From Afipia massiliensis (GTDB lineage Bacteria; Pseudomonadota; Alphaproteobacteria; Rhizobiales; Xanthobacteraceae): a stretch of 64,000 nt of DNA. Below the pieces are notes generated by a model that saw nothing but the letters and a program-made list of their open reading frames with translations, searched no databases and was not told the origin of the DNA. The number at the start of each line of letters is the position of its first letter. Position 1 is the first letter of the stretch. The position numbers and the translations under genes were made by a program. This document shows positions 37,243 through 47,939 of this stretch, piece by piece. The DNA is taken from contig NZ_LBIA02000001.1 of the NCBI RefSeq assembly GCF_001006325.2, positions 1,923,501 to 1,987,500 on the forward strand, read 5' to 3'.

Positions 37243-37689
37243 TTAAACTGTCGTAAGGAAGGCCAAAACCAGGGGCAGGGCGGCATACCCCCGGCCGACC
37301 GGGATTCGCGGGATTTCCAGCCCCGAAACCTGTGTTTTCAGGGCTTGCGGCGGCGGAAGGCGCTCGGCGTCGGCGGCGTCGAGGTCGATCACCAGCCCGA
37401 CGCGACCTTCTGCCGCGAAGGCGATGGTCCTGATTCCAAGGCCGCGGATTTCGATCATTCCGGCCAGTTCAGGCACGCCCTGCACGACGAGCCTGCCATT
37501 GGCGACCGTCAGGCGAACGCGGTCATCGCCGATCAGGGTTACTGCCGGGATCTGTCCCGCACGCCCCGCGAGGATCAGGTCGAACGCCAGCCGGGATTTT
37601 CCGGACCCCGAGGGGCCGCGAATCAGGATGCCCCGATCGCCGACCAGCACCGCCGAGGCATGGATGCTTGCGTCACCGCTTGGGGTCAT
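37243..37689 (-). CDS. hprK: HPr kinase/phosphorylase, short alphaproteobacterial form
   Basis: A 148-residue protein with Walker A RGPSGSGKSRLAFDLI and the HprK signature GMIEIRGLGI. Firmicute HprK is about 310 residues with an extra N-terminal domain that is missing here, as is normal in alphaproteobacteria. It phosphorylates HPr on Ser. It overlaps the chvG stop by 4 bp (ATGA), so kinase and sensor are translationally coupled. Confidence 0.93.
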   Translation of the reverse strand: MTPSGDASIHASAVLVGDRGILIRGPSGSGKSRLAFDLILAGRAGQIPAVTLIGDDRVRLTVANGRLVVQGVPELAGMIEIRGLGIRTIAFAAEGRVGLVIDLDAADAERLPPPQALKTQVSGLEIPRIPVGRGYAALPLVLAFLTTV

Positions 37690-39515
37690 ATGGCGGGCAG
37701 CCGAACCGTGAAGCGCGCGCCGGCGATGCGCGCGTCGCCTTCGGCGTCGATCGGACCGGGGCGATTTTCCGCCCAGATGCGTCCGCCATGGGCCTCGACG
37801 ATCTGCTTGGAGATCGACAGTCCGAGGCCGGAGTTCTGTCCGAAGCCCTGCGCCGGACGATCGGTGTAGAAGCGCTCGAAAATTTTCTCGAGCGCGCCGG
37901 GCCGAATGCCGGCGCCGTCATCGTCGATCACGATTTCGATGTCGGATTTCAAGCGGCGGCAGACGATGCGCACCTTGCCGCCCGGATGCGAGAACGACTG
38001 CGCGTTGCTCAGGAGATTCGAAATCACCTGACCGAGCCGCGAGTCATGTCCCGGCACCGAGAACGTATCGTTCGGGCGGCCCTCGAACCGAACCTCGACG
38101 GTGACGTCGGTGCCGTGCTGGGTTTCGTTCGCCACCGAGACCAGCGTGTTGAGCAGGCGGCGCACGTCCACCGGCTCGACGTCCTGCCGCTGCAACTCGG
38201 CGTCGAGGCGGCTGGCGTCGGAAATATCGGAGATCAGGCGATCGAGCCTGCGCACGTCATGCTCGATAACGGCCAGAAGCCGCGAGCGGCTGTCGTCGGA
38301 TCGCGCCAGCGGCAGCGTCTCGACAGCGGAGCGCATCGAGGTCAGCGGGTTCTTCAGTTCGTGCGCGACGTCGGCGGCGAAGCGCTCGATGCCTTCGATG
38401 CGGTTATAGAGCGCGCCGGTCATGTCGCGCAGCGCGCGCGACAAATGGCCGATCTCGTCGCCGCGCGACGAGAAGTCCGGAATTTCCACGCGGGTCTTGG
38501 TGCGGCGGCGGACCCGCTCGGCGCTGTCGGCGAGGCGTCGCATCGGGCCGGCGATGGTGCTTGCGAGCAGCAGCGACAGCAGGATCATCACGCCCGACGC
38601 GATGCCGAACACCTTGAGGATCGCGAGCCGCTCGGCGGTCACCATCTGGTCGATGTCGTCGCCCTGGGTCGAGAGCATCAGCGCGCCGTGGACCGCGCGG
38701 AAACGCTGCACCGGCACCGACACCGATACGATCACTTCGCCGCGGTCGTTGATCCGCACCATGCTGGCCTTGCGGCCGTCCAGCGCCTGCTGCACTTCCT
38801 GATAGCCGTTGCCGTTCTCCGGTCCCAGTTCGCGATACGGCGGCAGGTCGCCGCGATTGAGCCAGGTGCGGATCGCGATCATGGTCCTTTCGGCGAAGCC
38901 CGGCTTTTCGGCGTTGGGCGGCGCCAGTTCGAAGCGCATCACGTCGCCGCGTCCGTAGAGATTGCGGCTGTCGAGGGTGAGCACGCCGTCGCGATCGTAA
39001 ATCCGCGCGCGGGTCTTGGTCGGCGAGATCAGCCGCCGCAGCACCGGCGCGACGCGCTCGGGATTGATCGGGAAATCGATGTTGCTGAGGATTTCGTCGC
39101 TTGGGCCGTAGGTCTCGCCGGGCTTCAGATCGAGCAGCCGTTCCGGATCGACGGTGATGGCGTTGGTCTCGACGGTGGCCGAGGCCGCGATTGCACCCGC
39201 AATGATTTCAGCCTGCACCAGCAAGCTCTGCGCGCGCGCGTCGATCAGTCCGGCGCGGAACTGCGACAGATACAGGATGCCCGCCAGCATCGCGAACAGG
39301 CCGATCAGGTTGAGGACGACGATGCGGCGCGTGAGGCTGGAAAACGTCAGTGCGGCGAGATAGCGCCCGGCGCGTCTGACCAGTTCGACAGGGCTGCTCC
39401 AGCCCCGCCTCGCGGTTCCGGCGTCCGATGCGGACGGCGCATCGGTGACCGGAGCGAGCGGCGGTGCGCCAACGTCGGCATCGTCGTCGTGATCGTGTTG
39501 CGTTCGATCAAGCAA
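37686..39515 (-). CDS. chvG: Sensor histidine kinase ChvG (ExoS/BvrS)
   Basis: A 609-residue sensor. Two transmembrane helices (about 63-85 and 298-322) bracket a periplasmic domain of about 210 residues, then come HAMP, the HisKA box with His385 (ADVAHELKNPLTSM) and a HATPase domain (VIDDDGAGI, SGLGLSISKQI). The reading starts with TTG at 39515, as no ATG occurs before the first helix. In rhizobia ChvG responds to acid and controls envelope, exopolysaccharide and central metabolism genes with ChvI. Confidence 0.94.
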   Translation of the reverse strand: MLDRTQHDHDDDADVGAPPLAPVTDAPSASDAGTARRGWSSPVELVRRAGRYLAALTFSSLTRRIVVLNLIGLFAMLAGILYLSQFRAGLIDARAQSLLVQAEIIAGAIAASATVETNAITVDPERLLDLKPGETYGPSDEILSNIDFPINPERVAPVLRRLISPTKTRARIYDRDGVLTLDSRNLYGRGDVMRFELAPPNAEKPGFAERTMIAIRTWLNRGDLPPYRELGPENGNGYQEVQQALDGRKASMVRINDRGEVIVSVSVPVQRFRAVHGALMLSTQGDDIDQMVTAERLAILKVFGIASGVMILLSLLLASTIAGPMRRLADSAERVRRRTKTRVEIPDFSSRGDEIGHLSRALRDMTGALYNRIEGIERFAADVAHELKNPLTSMRSAVETLPLARSDDSRSRLLAVIEHDVRRLDRLISDISDASRLDAELQRQDVEPVDVRRLLNTLVSVANETQHGTDVTVEVRFEGRPNDTFSVPGHDSRLGQVISNLLSNAQSFSHPGGKVRIVCRRLKSDIEIVIDDDGAGIRPGALEKIFERFYTDRPAQGFGQNSGLGLSISKQIVEAHGGRIWAENRPGPIDAEGDARIAGARFTVRLPAI

Positions 39516-39615
39516 TGGCTAAACGCCCGATTGTTGGTTCGCGGTCGGCTTCTTATAGCACCAACCGGCATGCGGGTGACCGTTGATCCCCCCGACCGTG
39601 GCGCATGCCGAACGG

Positions 39616-40317
39616 TCAGGTTTCCTTGAACCGGTAACCGACGCCGTACAGGGTTTCGATCATCTCGAAATCGTCGTCGGCCGCCTTGAACTTCTTGCGC
39701 AGGCGCTTGATGTGGCTGTCGATGGTGCGGTCGTCGACATAGACCTGATCGTCATAGGCCGCATCCATCAGCGCGTTGCGGCTTTTCACCACGCCGGGGC
39801 GGGTGGCCAGCGCCTGCAGGATCAGGAATTCGGTGACCGTCAGCGTGACCGGCTCGTTCTTCCAGGTGCAGGTGTGACGTTCCGGGTCCATGCGCAACAG
39901 GCCGCGCTCCAGCGCCTTGGCGTCCAGTTCCTTCGGAGTGGCGGCCGGATCTTTCGGCACCGCGCGCCGCAGCACCGCCTTGACGCGCTCGACCAGCAGG
40001 CGCTGCGAGAACGGTTTGCGGATGAAATCGTCGGCGCCCATCTTGAGACCGAACAACTCGTCGATTTCCTCATCCTTCGAGGTGAGGAAGATCACCGGCA
40101 GATCGGACTTCTGGCGCAGGCGGCGCAGCGTTTCCATGCCGTCCATGCGCGGCATCTTGATGTCGAGGATTGCGAGGTCCGGCGGGCTCGTCTTGAACCC
40201 GTCGAGAGCCGACGCGCCATCCGTATAGGTCATGATCCGGTAGCCTTCGGCTTCCAGCGCGATCGAGACCGACGTGAGAATGTTGCGGTCGTCATCGACC
40301 AGGGCGATTGTGGGCAT
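39616..40317 (-). CDS. chvI: Response regulator ChvI (OmpR family)
   Basis: A 233-residue regulator. The receiver has the acidic pocket ALVDDDRN, phospho-acceptor Asp52 in [13 protein letters not shown] and Lys in FIRKPFS. The winged-helix DNA-binding domain ends [17 protein letters not shown] and [12 protein letters not shown] 40317 is used; the frame continues upstream to 40413. It is the first gene of chvI-chvG-hprK, with 100 bp before chvG, and is divergent from a HugZ-like gene over a 229-bp region. Confidence 0.96.
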   Translation of the reverse strand: MPTIALVDDDRNILTSVSIALEAEGYRIMTYTDGASALDGFKTSPPDLAILDIKMPRMDGMETLRRLRQKSDLPVIFLTSKDEEIDELFGLKMGADDFIRKPFSQRLLVERVKAVLRRAVPKDPAATPKELDAKALERGLLRMDPERHTCTWKNEPVTLTVTEFLILQALATRPGVVKSRNALMDAAYDDQVYVDDRTIDSHIKRLRKKFKAADDDFEMIETLYGVGYRFKET

Positions 40318-40546
40318 GAGCCTGCTTTCCAAATCGAGTGTTGTGGGCGTACTGACCGGCAAATCGGATGCCGTGAAATAAGGCGGTGGTCCGCATGCCA
40401 ACGAGCAATGCAAGCTGGGCTGAAATGTGACCGAGTTCCTGATCCGGGTACCGACTGGAACTTGACGGTTATATAAGGCGATTGTTCCGGGTTATAACCC
40501 TTTTTGGCGTAAAAAAGCCCGTTAACCAATGAAATCAGGCAGATAA

Positions 40547-41278
40547 ATGGACCCCTCCGCTACCGTCAAACCGGCTGACCTGACCCGCTCGCTGCTCGCG
40601 CGCTCCCGTCAGGGGGCGCTGGCGACGCTTATGCCGCAGAGCGGAGATCCCTATTGCTCGCTGGTCGCCGTCGCCTCGCTGCCGGACGGAATGCCGATCC
40701 TCCTGATCTCGCGGCTGGCGGTTCACACCAAAAATATCCTGAACGATCCGCGCGTCTCGCTGATGCTGGACGAACGCGCGCCGGGCGATCCGTTGGAGGG
40801 TGCGCGCATCATGCTCGCGGGGACCGCCGAAGAGGCAAAGGACGATACTGAACGCCTGAAGCGGCGCTATCTCGCGGCGCATCCGTCGGCCGAGGACTTC
40901 GCGGGCTTTCGCGATTTCTCGTTTTTCCGGATCAGGCCGAGCGGCGTGCATCTGGTGGCGGGGTTCGGCCGCATCGTCGATCTCGCGCCGCGCGATTTTC
41001 TCACCGATCTGGCGGGCGCGGAGGCGCTCCTTGAAGCCGAGCCGGATATCGTCGCGCACATGAATGCAGATCACACGGACACGATGAATCTGTATGCGGT
41101 GAAATTGCTGGGGGCCACGGAAGGCGCGTGGCGCTGCACCGGTTGCGATCCGCAGGGCCTCGATCTGCAGGATGACCGGCGCACGCTTCGGCTCGATTTT
41201 CCCGACCGGATCGTCACGCCGGGCGCATTGCGGCAAGCCCTGAAGGCTCTGGCCGACCGGGCGCGGGCAGGCGTGTAA
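40547..41278 (+). CDS. HugZ-like pyridoxamine-phosphate-oxidase-fold protein
   Basis: A 243-residue protein. The N-terminal split-barrel domain (ALATLMPQSGDPYCSLVAVA, ILLISRLAVHTKNI) is followed by a DUF2470-type domain (DIVAHMNADHTDTMNLYAV). This two-domain build matches HugZ/HutZ heme-degrading or heme-storage proteins. Heme binding is not proven by the sequence, and a flavin or F420-type reductase role is possible. It is divergent from chvI, so it may share its regulatory region. Confidence 0.82.
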   Translation: MDPSATVKPADLTRSLLARSRQGALATLMPQSGDPYCSLVAVASLPDGMPILLISRLAVHTKNILNDPRVSLMLDERAPGDPLEGARIMLAGTAEEAKDDTERLKRRYLAAHPSAEDFAGFRDFSFFRIRPSGVHLVAGFGRIVDLAPRDFLTDLAGAEALLEAEPDIVAHMNADHTDTMNLYAVKLLGATEGAWRCTGCDPQGLDLQDDRRTLRLDFPDRIVTPGALRQALKALADRARAGV

Positions 41279-41311
41279 CAAGAAGCCTGCCCGAGCAGTC
41301 CGGCACAGATT

Positions 41312-41761
41312 TTACGGATGCACCGCGATGGCGGAAATCTCCACCTTCGCATCCAGCGGCAGCCGCGCGACCTCGACCGTGGCGCGGGCTGGCGGCGCAT
41401 TCTTGAAATACGTGCCATAGACCCCGTTCATTTTTCCGAACTCGTTCAGGTCTTTCAGAAACACGCCGGTCGAGACGACGTGATCCATCGTCAGGCCGTC
41501 GGCCGCGAGTACGGCTTTCAGATTGTCGAGCGCCATTTTGGTCTGTTCTTCGATGGTGCCGTTGACGAACTGCTTGGTTTTCGGATCGATCGAAACCTGT
41601 CCGGCCAGATACACGGTCTTCCCGGCGCGGATGGCCTGCGAATACGGCCCGATCGCCGGCGGCGCATCCGGCGTTGCAATCACTTTCTTCTCTTGGGCGT
41701 GGGCCACCCCTGCTATCGCCAACATCATAACGCTCGACACAATGCTCAAACACTTGCGCAT
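41312..41761 (-). CDS. Exported RidA-family protein
   Basis: A 149-residue protein. A signal peptide (MRKCLSIVSSVMMLAIAGVA, cleaved near AHAQEK) precedes a full RidA domain: APPAIGPYSQAIRAGKTVYL, GQVSIDP, and the end PARATVEVARLPLDAKVEI with the substrate Arg. Cytosolic RidA hydrolyses enamine/imine intermediates; a periplasmic version must have another substrate. ATG 41761 follows GGAG. It converges with HugZ and is divergent from pckA. Confidence 0.88.
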   Translation of the reverse strand: MRKCLSIVSSVMMLAIAGVAHAQEKKVIATPDAPPAIGPYSQAIRAGKTVYLAGQVSIDPKTKQFVNGTIEEQTKMALDNLKAVLAADGLTMDHVVSTGVFLKDLNEFGKMNGVYGTYFKNAPPARATVEVARLPLDAKVEISAIAVHP

Positions 41762-42137
41762 CAGACGCTCCCCGTGCTGCCGTTCCCGCGCGCGAACACG
41801 CGCAGTTATGGCCTGATTACATCGACGCGCGGCGACGGGAACAAGGTCGCCCTCCAGCGGCATCGCGCCGCGCCGTCCGCCTGTGCTGCGCTGCGGCAAG
41901 CCCAGAGGTGATGGCCGGGCCACGCAAAGGGGCCGCCAAGCCAGTGAAATCCAACCTGTTTTCGTCGGTCCCGGCGATCTTTACCGCTTTATGACGGACC
42001 GACTTGGCAAGCCGGGCGTTGCCCACTAATAAGTCGCCGGATTGAGGCCCGGGAGCTATGATCCCCGGCATCCGCGACAGGGCGTTTGGCGATTAGCCGC
42101 GCGAAACGATACGCGGTCTTTGTGGGAGATTCTGAAA

Positions 42138-43754
<1,617 letters not shown>

Positions 43755-43781
43755 TCGCTTCGACGAGCATATGTGAATCAG

Positions 43782-43810
43782 AAAGGGCGGCTCATAGGGC
43801 CGCCCTTTTT
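43782..43810 (+). terminator. Rho-independent terminator of pckA
   Basis: A 10-bp stem (AAAGGGCGGC with GCCGCCCTTT) followed by TTTTT sits 28 bp after the pckA stop. The same hairpin design recurs after the molC-like gene at 47886. Confidence 0.9.
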
Positions 43811-43854
43811 GTTGGATCGCGCGTTGCTCGCGCCCAAGGCTGCCTGATCGTCTT

Positions 43855-44586
43855 TCAGGCGGAGAAAAGCCGCACCGGCTGCTCGAAGCCTTTCAGCGCA
43901 TAATTATTTCCGTCGCCGGACACCATGTCGCCGACACGGTCGCGCACCGCGCCGGTCACAAGTATTTCGCCGGCTTTCGCGGCCGCCTGTGCCCGGGCTG
44001 CGCGGTTCACCACGGTGCCGATCGCCGTCAGATCGCGATGGGCGTGGCCGAATTCACCGAAGTTCGTCTGGCCGCAATCGATGCCGATGCCAATGCCGAT
44101 GTCTGCATTCTTCACGCCGATGGCCTGCACGAGTTGATCGTGTTTCTCCCTGAAGCTGTGCTGAATCTCGCGGGCGGCCAGCAGCGCCTGCGCGGCATGA
44201 TCGGATTGCTTCACCGGGAAATTGAAAATCGCCAGCACGGCGTCGCCCAGGGTCTTGTTCAGGAGGCCGTCATATCGCCAGATCGCGGCGGAGCAATCAT
44301 CATAGAATGTGTCGAGCAGCGACATCATCTCCTGGCGTTCGATGCTCTGCGAGAGCGCGGTGTAGCCGCGCAAATCGGCGAACATCACCGTGGCGTCGAT
44401 CGTCACCGCGCGGGCTTTCATGACTCGCGTGAAGGCCATTTCGCAGATGGTGCAGGTGTTCGGATTCATGCGGCTCGGCCGGATGCCGAACAGGCGAAAC
44501 GGCACGGAAAGCGGGCCGCGCAGGGGCACCGGCAAATGCAACTGCTGCCAGCAGCCGAGACAGATCGTGGCGGGCTCCGGAGTCAT
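43855..44586 (-). CDS. Class III adenylate/guanylate cyclase with N-terminal Cys pairs
   Basis: A 243-residue protein. The N terminus has two CxxC pairs (ICLGCW, Cys9/12, and CTICEM, Cys45/48), which may bind zinc or an iron-sulfur cluster. The cyclase domain follows: first metal Asp in VMFADLRGYTALS, second in KTLGDAVLAIF, and the transition-state Asn-Arg in GTVVNRAARAQ. All catalytic elements appear intact. A Lys before LGDA favours ATP over GTP, but this is weak evidence. The Cys module could act as a redox or metal sensor. Confidence 0.85.
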   Translation of the reverse strand: MTPEPATICLGCWQQLHLPVPLRGPLSVPFRLFGIRPSRMNPNTCTICEMAFTRVMKARAVTIDATVMFADLRGYTALSQSIERQEMMSLLDTFYDDCSAAIWRYDGLLNKTLGDAVLAIFNFPVKQSDHAAQALLAAREIQHSFREKHDQLVQAIGVKNADIGIGIGIDCGQTNFGEFGHAHRDLTAIGTVVNRAARAQAAAKAGEILVTGAVRDRVGDMVSGDGNNYALKGFEQPVRLFSA

Positions 44587-44777
44587 CTCGCCAGCCCTTG
44601 GATCATGGAGACTGGCGCATGCTACAGCAATTCGGCCGCCGTCGAAACCTCGCAATCGGCGCGATCCCGAATAGCGGACGCGCCGCAGCGCCAGAAACGG
44701 GTGGGCGCGTTCGCGAATGGCTTGATAGGATGGGGAGCAGGCCGCTGTTCGGCTGGCTGGATCCGGGAGACAATGGA

Positions 44778-44987
44778 ATGAAAATCAGCGCGCGCAATCA
44801 GCTCAAGGGAAAGATCGTCGCCATCGATCACGGCGTCACCACCAGCCATGTGAAGATCGATGTCGGCGGCGGCAGCATCATCACCTCGGCCATCACCAAG
44901 ACCTCGGTCGAGGAATTGAAGCTCGAGGTCGGCAAGCAGGTCTACGCCATCGTCAAGGCGAGCGACGTGATGGTGGGCATCGACTGA
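44778..44987 (+). CDS. Stand-alone Mop/TOBE molbindin
   Basis: A 69-residue single-domain protein matching the molbindin family: SARNQLKGKIVAIDHGVTTSH, then ITKTSVEELKLEVGKQVYAI and VKASDVMVGID. Molbindins bind molybdate or tungstate as oligomers and buffer or sense the oxyanion. It starts with ATG 44778 after GGGAG and ends 8 bp before the next gene, opening a four-gene operon. It resembles the domain missing from ModC in this window. Confidence 0.9.
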   Translation: MKISARNQLKGKIVAIDHGVTTSHVKIDVGGGSIITSAITKTSVEELKLEVGKQVYAIVKASDVMVGID

Positions 44988-44995
44988 GGACGGCT

Positions 44996-46069
44996 ATGAC
45001 CCGCATCGACCGGCGATCGTTCGTTGCTGGCGCCAGCATGATGCTGCTGGCGCGGCCGGCGCACGCCGCACGCACGGTCACGGATTCCGCCGGACGCACG
45101 GTTACGCTGCCCGACCGCATCGATCATGTGTTCGCCGCGGGCGGCCCCGCCTCGGTGGTGGTCTATGCGGTGCGGCCGGAGACCATGGTGGGCTGGCCGC
45201 GCGCATTGCGCGCCGAAGAGCGTCCGTTCATCGCACCGGCGCAGCGCGATCTGCCGGAAATCGGTCTGCTGACCGGGCGCGGCGACACCGCCAATGTCGA
45301 GACCGTGCTGAAGATGAAGCCGGACCTGATCGTCGATTACGGTTCGGTGCGGCAGACCTTCGCGACGCTGGCCGACAGCGTGCAGCAGCGCACCGGCATT
45401 CCCTATGTGCTGATCGACGGACGCTTCGAGGCGTCGTCGTCGTCGTTTCGGCTGCTCGGCAATATTTTCGGCGTGCCCGAGCGCGGCGAGGCGCTTGCGA
45501 CGTATTCGGACGATCTGTTTAAGAACCTCGATACGACGCTCAAAGGCATTCCGGAGGAGCAGCGTCCGCGTGTTTATCTCGCGCGCGGCCCGGACGGACT
45601 TGAGACGGGTCTCAAAGGCTCGATCAATACCGAGATCATCGAGCGGGCGGGCGGGCGCAATGTCGCCGATGCGCAGGACCAGCGGCGCGGCATCGCGAAT
45701 GTGTCGCCCGAGCAGATTCTCGCCTGGAATCCCGACGTCATCGTCACATGGGATCGCAACTTCCACGACAAGCTCGCGAAAGGCGGCGATCCGCTGTGGC
45801 AGGGCGTCAAGGCGGTGAAGGACGGCCGCGTATATCTCGCGCCGACCGCGCCGTTCGGCTGGATCGATCGGCCGCCGTCGATCAACCGGCTGATCGGGCT
45901 GCGCTGGCTTGCCAACCTGTTTCACGGTGCGCGCTTTCCGTTCGACATCCGGCAAGACACACGCGCGTTCTACAAGCTGTTCTATCATGTCGATGTCACC
46001 GATAGCGATCTCGACACCCTGATCGCATGGGCTGACGGCAAGCCGCCCTCACGTCCGGCACGCCGATGA
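44996..46069 (+). CDS. Periplasmic metal(oxyanion)-binding protein, MolA-like
   Basis: A 357-residue protein with a twin-arginine-like start (MTRIDRRSFVAGASMMLLA) and a type III binding-protein fold (TVTDSAGRTVTLPDRIDHVF, NVETVLKMKPDLIVDYGS, VSPEQILAWNPDVIVTWD). Sequence alone fits iron-chelate or molybdate binders. Its position after a molbindin gene points to molybdate/tungstate, as in the MolABC system. It overlaps the permease gene by 4 bp. Confidence 0.82.
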   Translation: MTRIDRRSFVAGASMMLLARPAHAARTVTDSAGRTVTLPDRIDHVFAAGGPASVVVYAVRPETMVGWPRALRAEERPFIAPAQRDLPEIGLLTGRGDTANVETVLKMKPDLIVDYGSVRQTFATLADSVQQRTGIPYVLIDGRFEASSSSFRLLGNIFGVPERGEALATYSDDLFKNLDTTLKGIPEEQRPRVYLARGPDGLETGLKGSINTEIIERAGGRNVADAQDQRRGIANVSPEQILAWNPDVIVTWDRNFHDKLAKGGDPLWQGVKAVKDGRVYLAPTAPFGWIDRPPSINRLIGLRWLANLFHGARFPFDIRQDTRAFYKLFYHVDVTDSDLDTLIAWADGKPPSRPARR

Positions 46070-47088
46070 CGGGACCGCGGGCGGCACCGCAAGCCTCCTG
46101 GATCATTCCCGGCCTCGCGGTGCTGGCGATTGCAGTCGCCGCGGCGGCGCTGACCGTCGGCGCGTTTCCCGTGACGCTCGAGGGATTCATCCGCGCCGTA
46201 AAAAATCTCTGGTCAGGCGATCTGCCGCAGACGTCCGAGGAGCGGGTGCTGTTCGGCATTCGCGGTCCACGCATACTGGCGGGCCTGATCGTCGGCGCGG
46301 CGCTGGCGGGCGCGGGTGTGGTCTATCAGGGACTGTTTCGCAACCCGCTGGTGTCGCCCGATGTGCTCGGCGTGTCGGCAGGCGCGGGCCTTGGCGCGGT
46401 GATCGGCATTTTCCTGTCGCTGCCGGTGTTCGCCATCCAGATGCTCGCTTTCGGCGGCGGACTTGCGACCGTGGGACTCGTCTATTTGATTGCTGTCGCG
46501 GTGCGCGGGCGCGATCCGACGCTCGTGCTCGTGCTCGGCGGCGTCGTAGTCGGCGCGCTCGCAGGTGCGGCCATTTCATTGCTGAAGATTCTGGCGGACC
46601 CTTACGACCAGTTGCCGGCGATTACGTTCTGGCTGCTCGGCAGTCTCGCCAGCGTGCGGGGCGGCGATCTCTGGAATGTCATGCCGGCGGTACTGATCGG
46701 CCTCGTGCCGCTGGTGCTGCTGCGCTGGCAGATCAATGTGCTCTCGCTCGGCGATGAAGAGGCGAAATCACTCGGCGTCGAATCCGGCCGGCTGCGCGTC
46801 ATCGTGATTGCCGCGGCGACACTGATGACCGCCAGCGTGGTGGCGATCTCGGGCGTGATCGGGTGGGTCGGTCTCGTGATTCCGCACATTGCGCGGATGC
46901 TGGTCGGCCCGAACTTCGAGCGGCTGCTGCCCGCAGCGATGCTGATGGGCGCGAGCTACCTGGTGCTGGTCGACACGCTGGCGCGGTCGCTGGGGCGCGT
47001 TGAGGTGCCGATTGGAATTCTCACCGCGGTGGTCGGCGCCCCGTTCTTTCTGTGGCTGCTGTGGCGCGGCCGGCACGGGTGGTCGTGA
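46066..47088 (+). CDS. FecCD-type permease, MolB-like
   Basis: A 340-residue membrane protein with about ten helices and the family motifs GIRGPRILAGLIVGAALAGAG, GLFRNPLVSPDVLGVSAG and VSGVIGWVGLVIPHIARML (true first residues of the last are AISGVIGWVGLVIPHIARM). It overlaps the binding-protein stop by 4 bp and the ATPase start by 1 bp. It is a paralog class of the permease at 22775-23797. Confidence 0.9.
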   Translation: MTGPRAAPQASWIIPGLAVLAIAVAAAALTVGAFPVTLEGFIRAVKNLWSGDLPQTSEERVLFGIRGPRILAGLIVGAALAGAGVVYQGLFRNPLVSPDVLGVSAGAGLGAVIGIFLSLPVFAIQMLAFGGGLATVGLVYLIAVAVRGRDPTLVLVLGGVVVGALAGAAISLLKILADPYDQLPAITFWLLGSLASVRGGDLWNVMPAVLIGLVPLVLLRWQINVLSLGDEEAKSLGVESGRLRVIVIAAATLMTASVVAISGVIGWVGLVIPHIARMLVGPNFERLLPAAMLMGASYLVLVDTLARSLGRVEVPIGILTAVVGAPFFLWLLWRGRHGWS

Positions 47089-47861
47089 TGCGCCTTACAG
47101 CCCACGATCTTGCATTCGGTTATCCCGAGCGGCCGGTGGGGACTGGTCTGAATCTGAGCGTCGAGGCCGGCGAGGTGCTGTGTCTGCTTGGGCCGAACGG
47201 ATGCGGCAAGACCACGCTGTTCAAGACGCTGCTTGGCCTGCTGCGGCCGCAGGGCGGCGGCGTTACGCTCGGCGGTGACGCGCTGGCAAATTTGCCGCGC
47301 GCGGAGATCGCGCGCCGCATCGCCTATGTGCCGCAGGCGCAGGACACGGCGTTTCCCTACACCGCGTCCGATCTGGTGCTGATGGGCCGGGTCGCGCATC
47401 GCGGCATGTTCGCCGCGCCGACAACTGAGGATCGGACAATCGCGCAGGAGTCACTTGCCGAACTTGGCATTGCCGAGCTGGCGGCGCGCGAGGTGACGAC
47501 ATTGTCGGGCGGGCAGCGCCAGCTGGTGATCGTGGCGCGGGCGATGGTGCAGGCCGCCCGCCTGATCGTGATGGACGAGCCGACCGCCAGTCTCGATTTC
47601 GGCAATCAGGTCGCGGTGCTGGCGGAAATCCGCAAGCTCGCTGCACGTGGCACCGGCATCATTCTCTCGACCCACGATCCCGATCAGGCTTTTGCCGTGG
47701 CGAGCCGCGTTGCGCTGATGCAGGACGGGCTGATCGTCGCGCAGGGAACGCCGTCCGAGGTGCTGACCGCCGCGCGGCTCAAGGCGGTCTACGGGATCGA
47801 CGTCACCGTCGAGCGGCTGGCCGGTGGGCAGACGGTTTGTGCGCCGGTTTATCCGCGCTGA
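47088..47861 (+). CDS. FecCD-type transporter ATPase, MolC-like
   Basis: A 257-residue ATPase with Walker A LLGPNGCGKTT, signature TLSGGQRQLVIVARAM and Walker B IVMDEPTASLDFGN. Starts at ATG 47088, overlapping the permease stop by 1 bp (TGATG). Last gene of the mop-molABC-like operon, ended by a rho-independent terminator 24 bp downstream. Confidence 0.9.
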   Translation: MRLTAHDLAFGYPERPVGTGLNLSVEAGEVLCLLGPNGCGKTTLFKTLLGLLRPQGGGVTLGGDALANLPRAEIARRIAYVPQAQDTAFPYTASDLVLMGRVAHRGMFAAPTTEDRTIAQESLAELGIAELAAREVTTLSGGQRQLVIVARAMVQAARLIVMDEPTASLDFGNQVAVLAEIRKLAARGTGIILSTHDPDQAFAVASRVALMQDGLIVAQGTPSEVLTAARLKAVYGIDVTVERLAGGQTVCAPVYPR

Positions 47862-47885
47862 CTGGACGTCGCGTGCTTGAATCGG

Positions 47886-47915
47886 AAAGGGCGGCTCATC
47901 GAGCCGCCCTTTGTT
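47886..47915 (+). terminator. Rho-independent terminator of the mop-molABC-like operon
   Basis: A 12-bp stem (AAAGGGCGGCTC with GAGCCGCCCTTT) around a 3-base loop, followed by TGTT. Its sequence is very close to the pckA terminator at 43782. Confidence 0.85.
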
Positions 47916-47939
47916 ATTTACGAGACGTGTTGAGACAAC

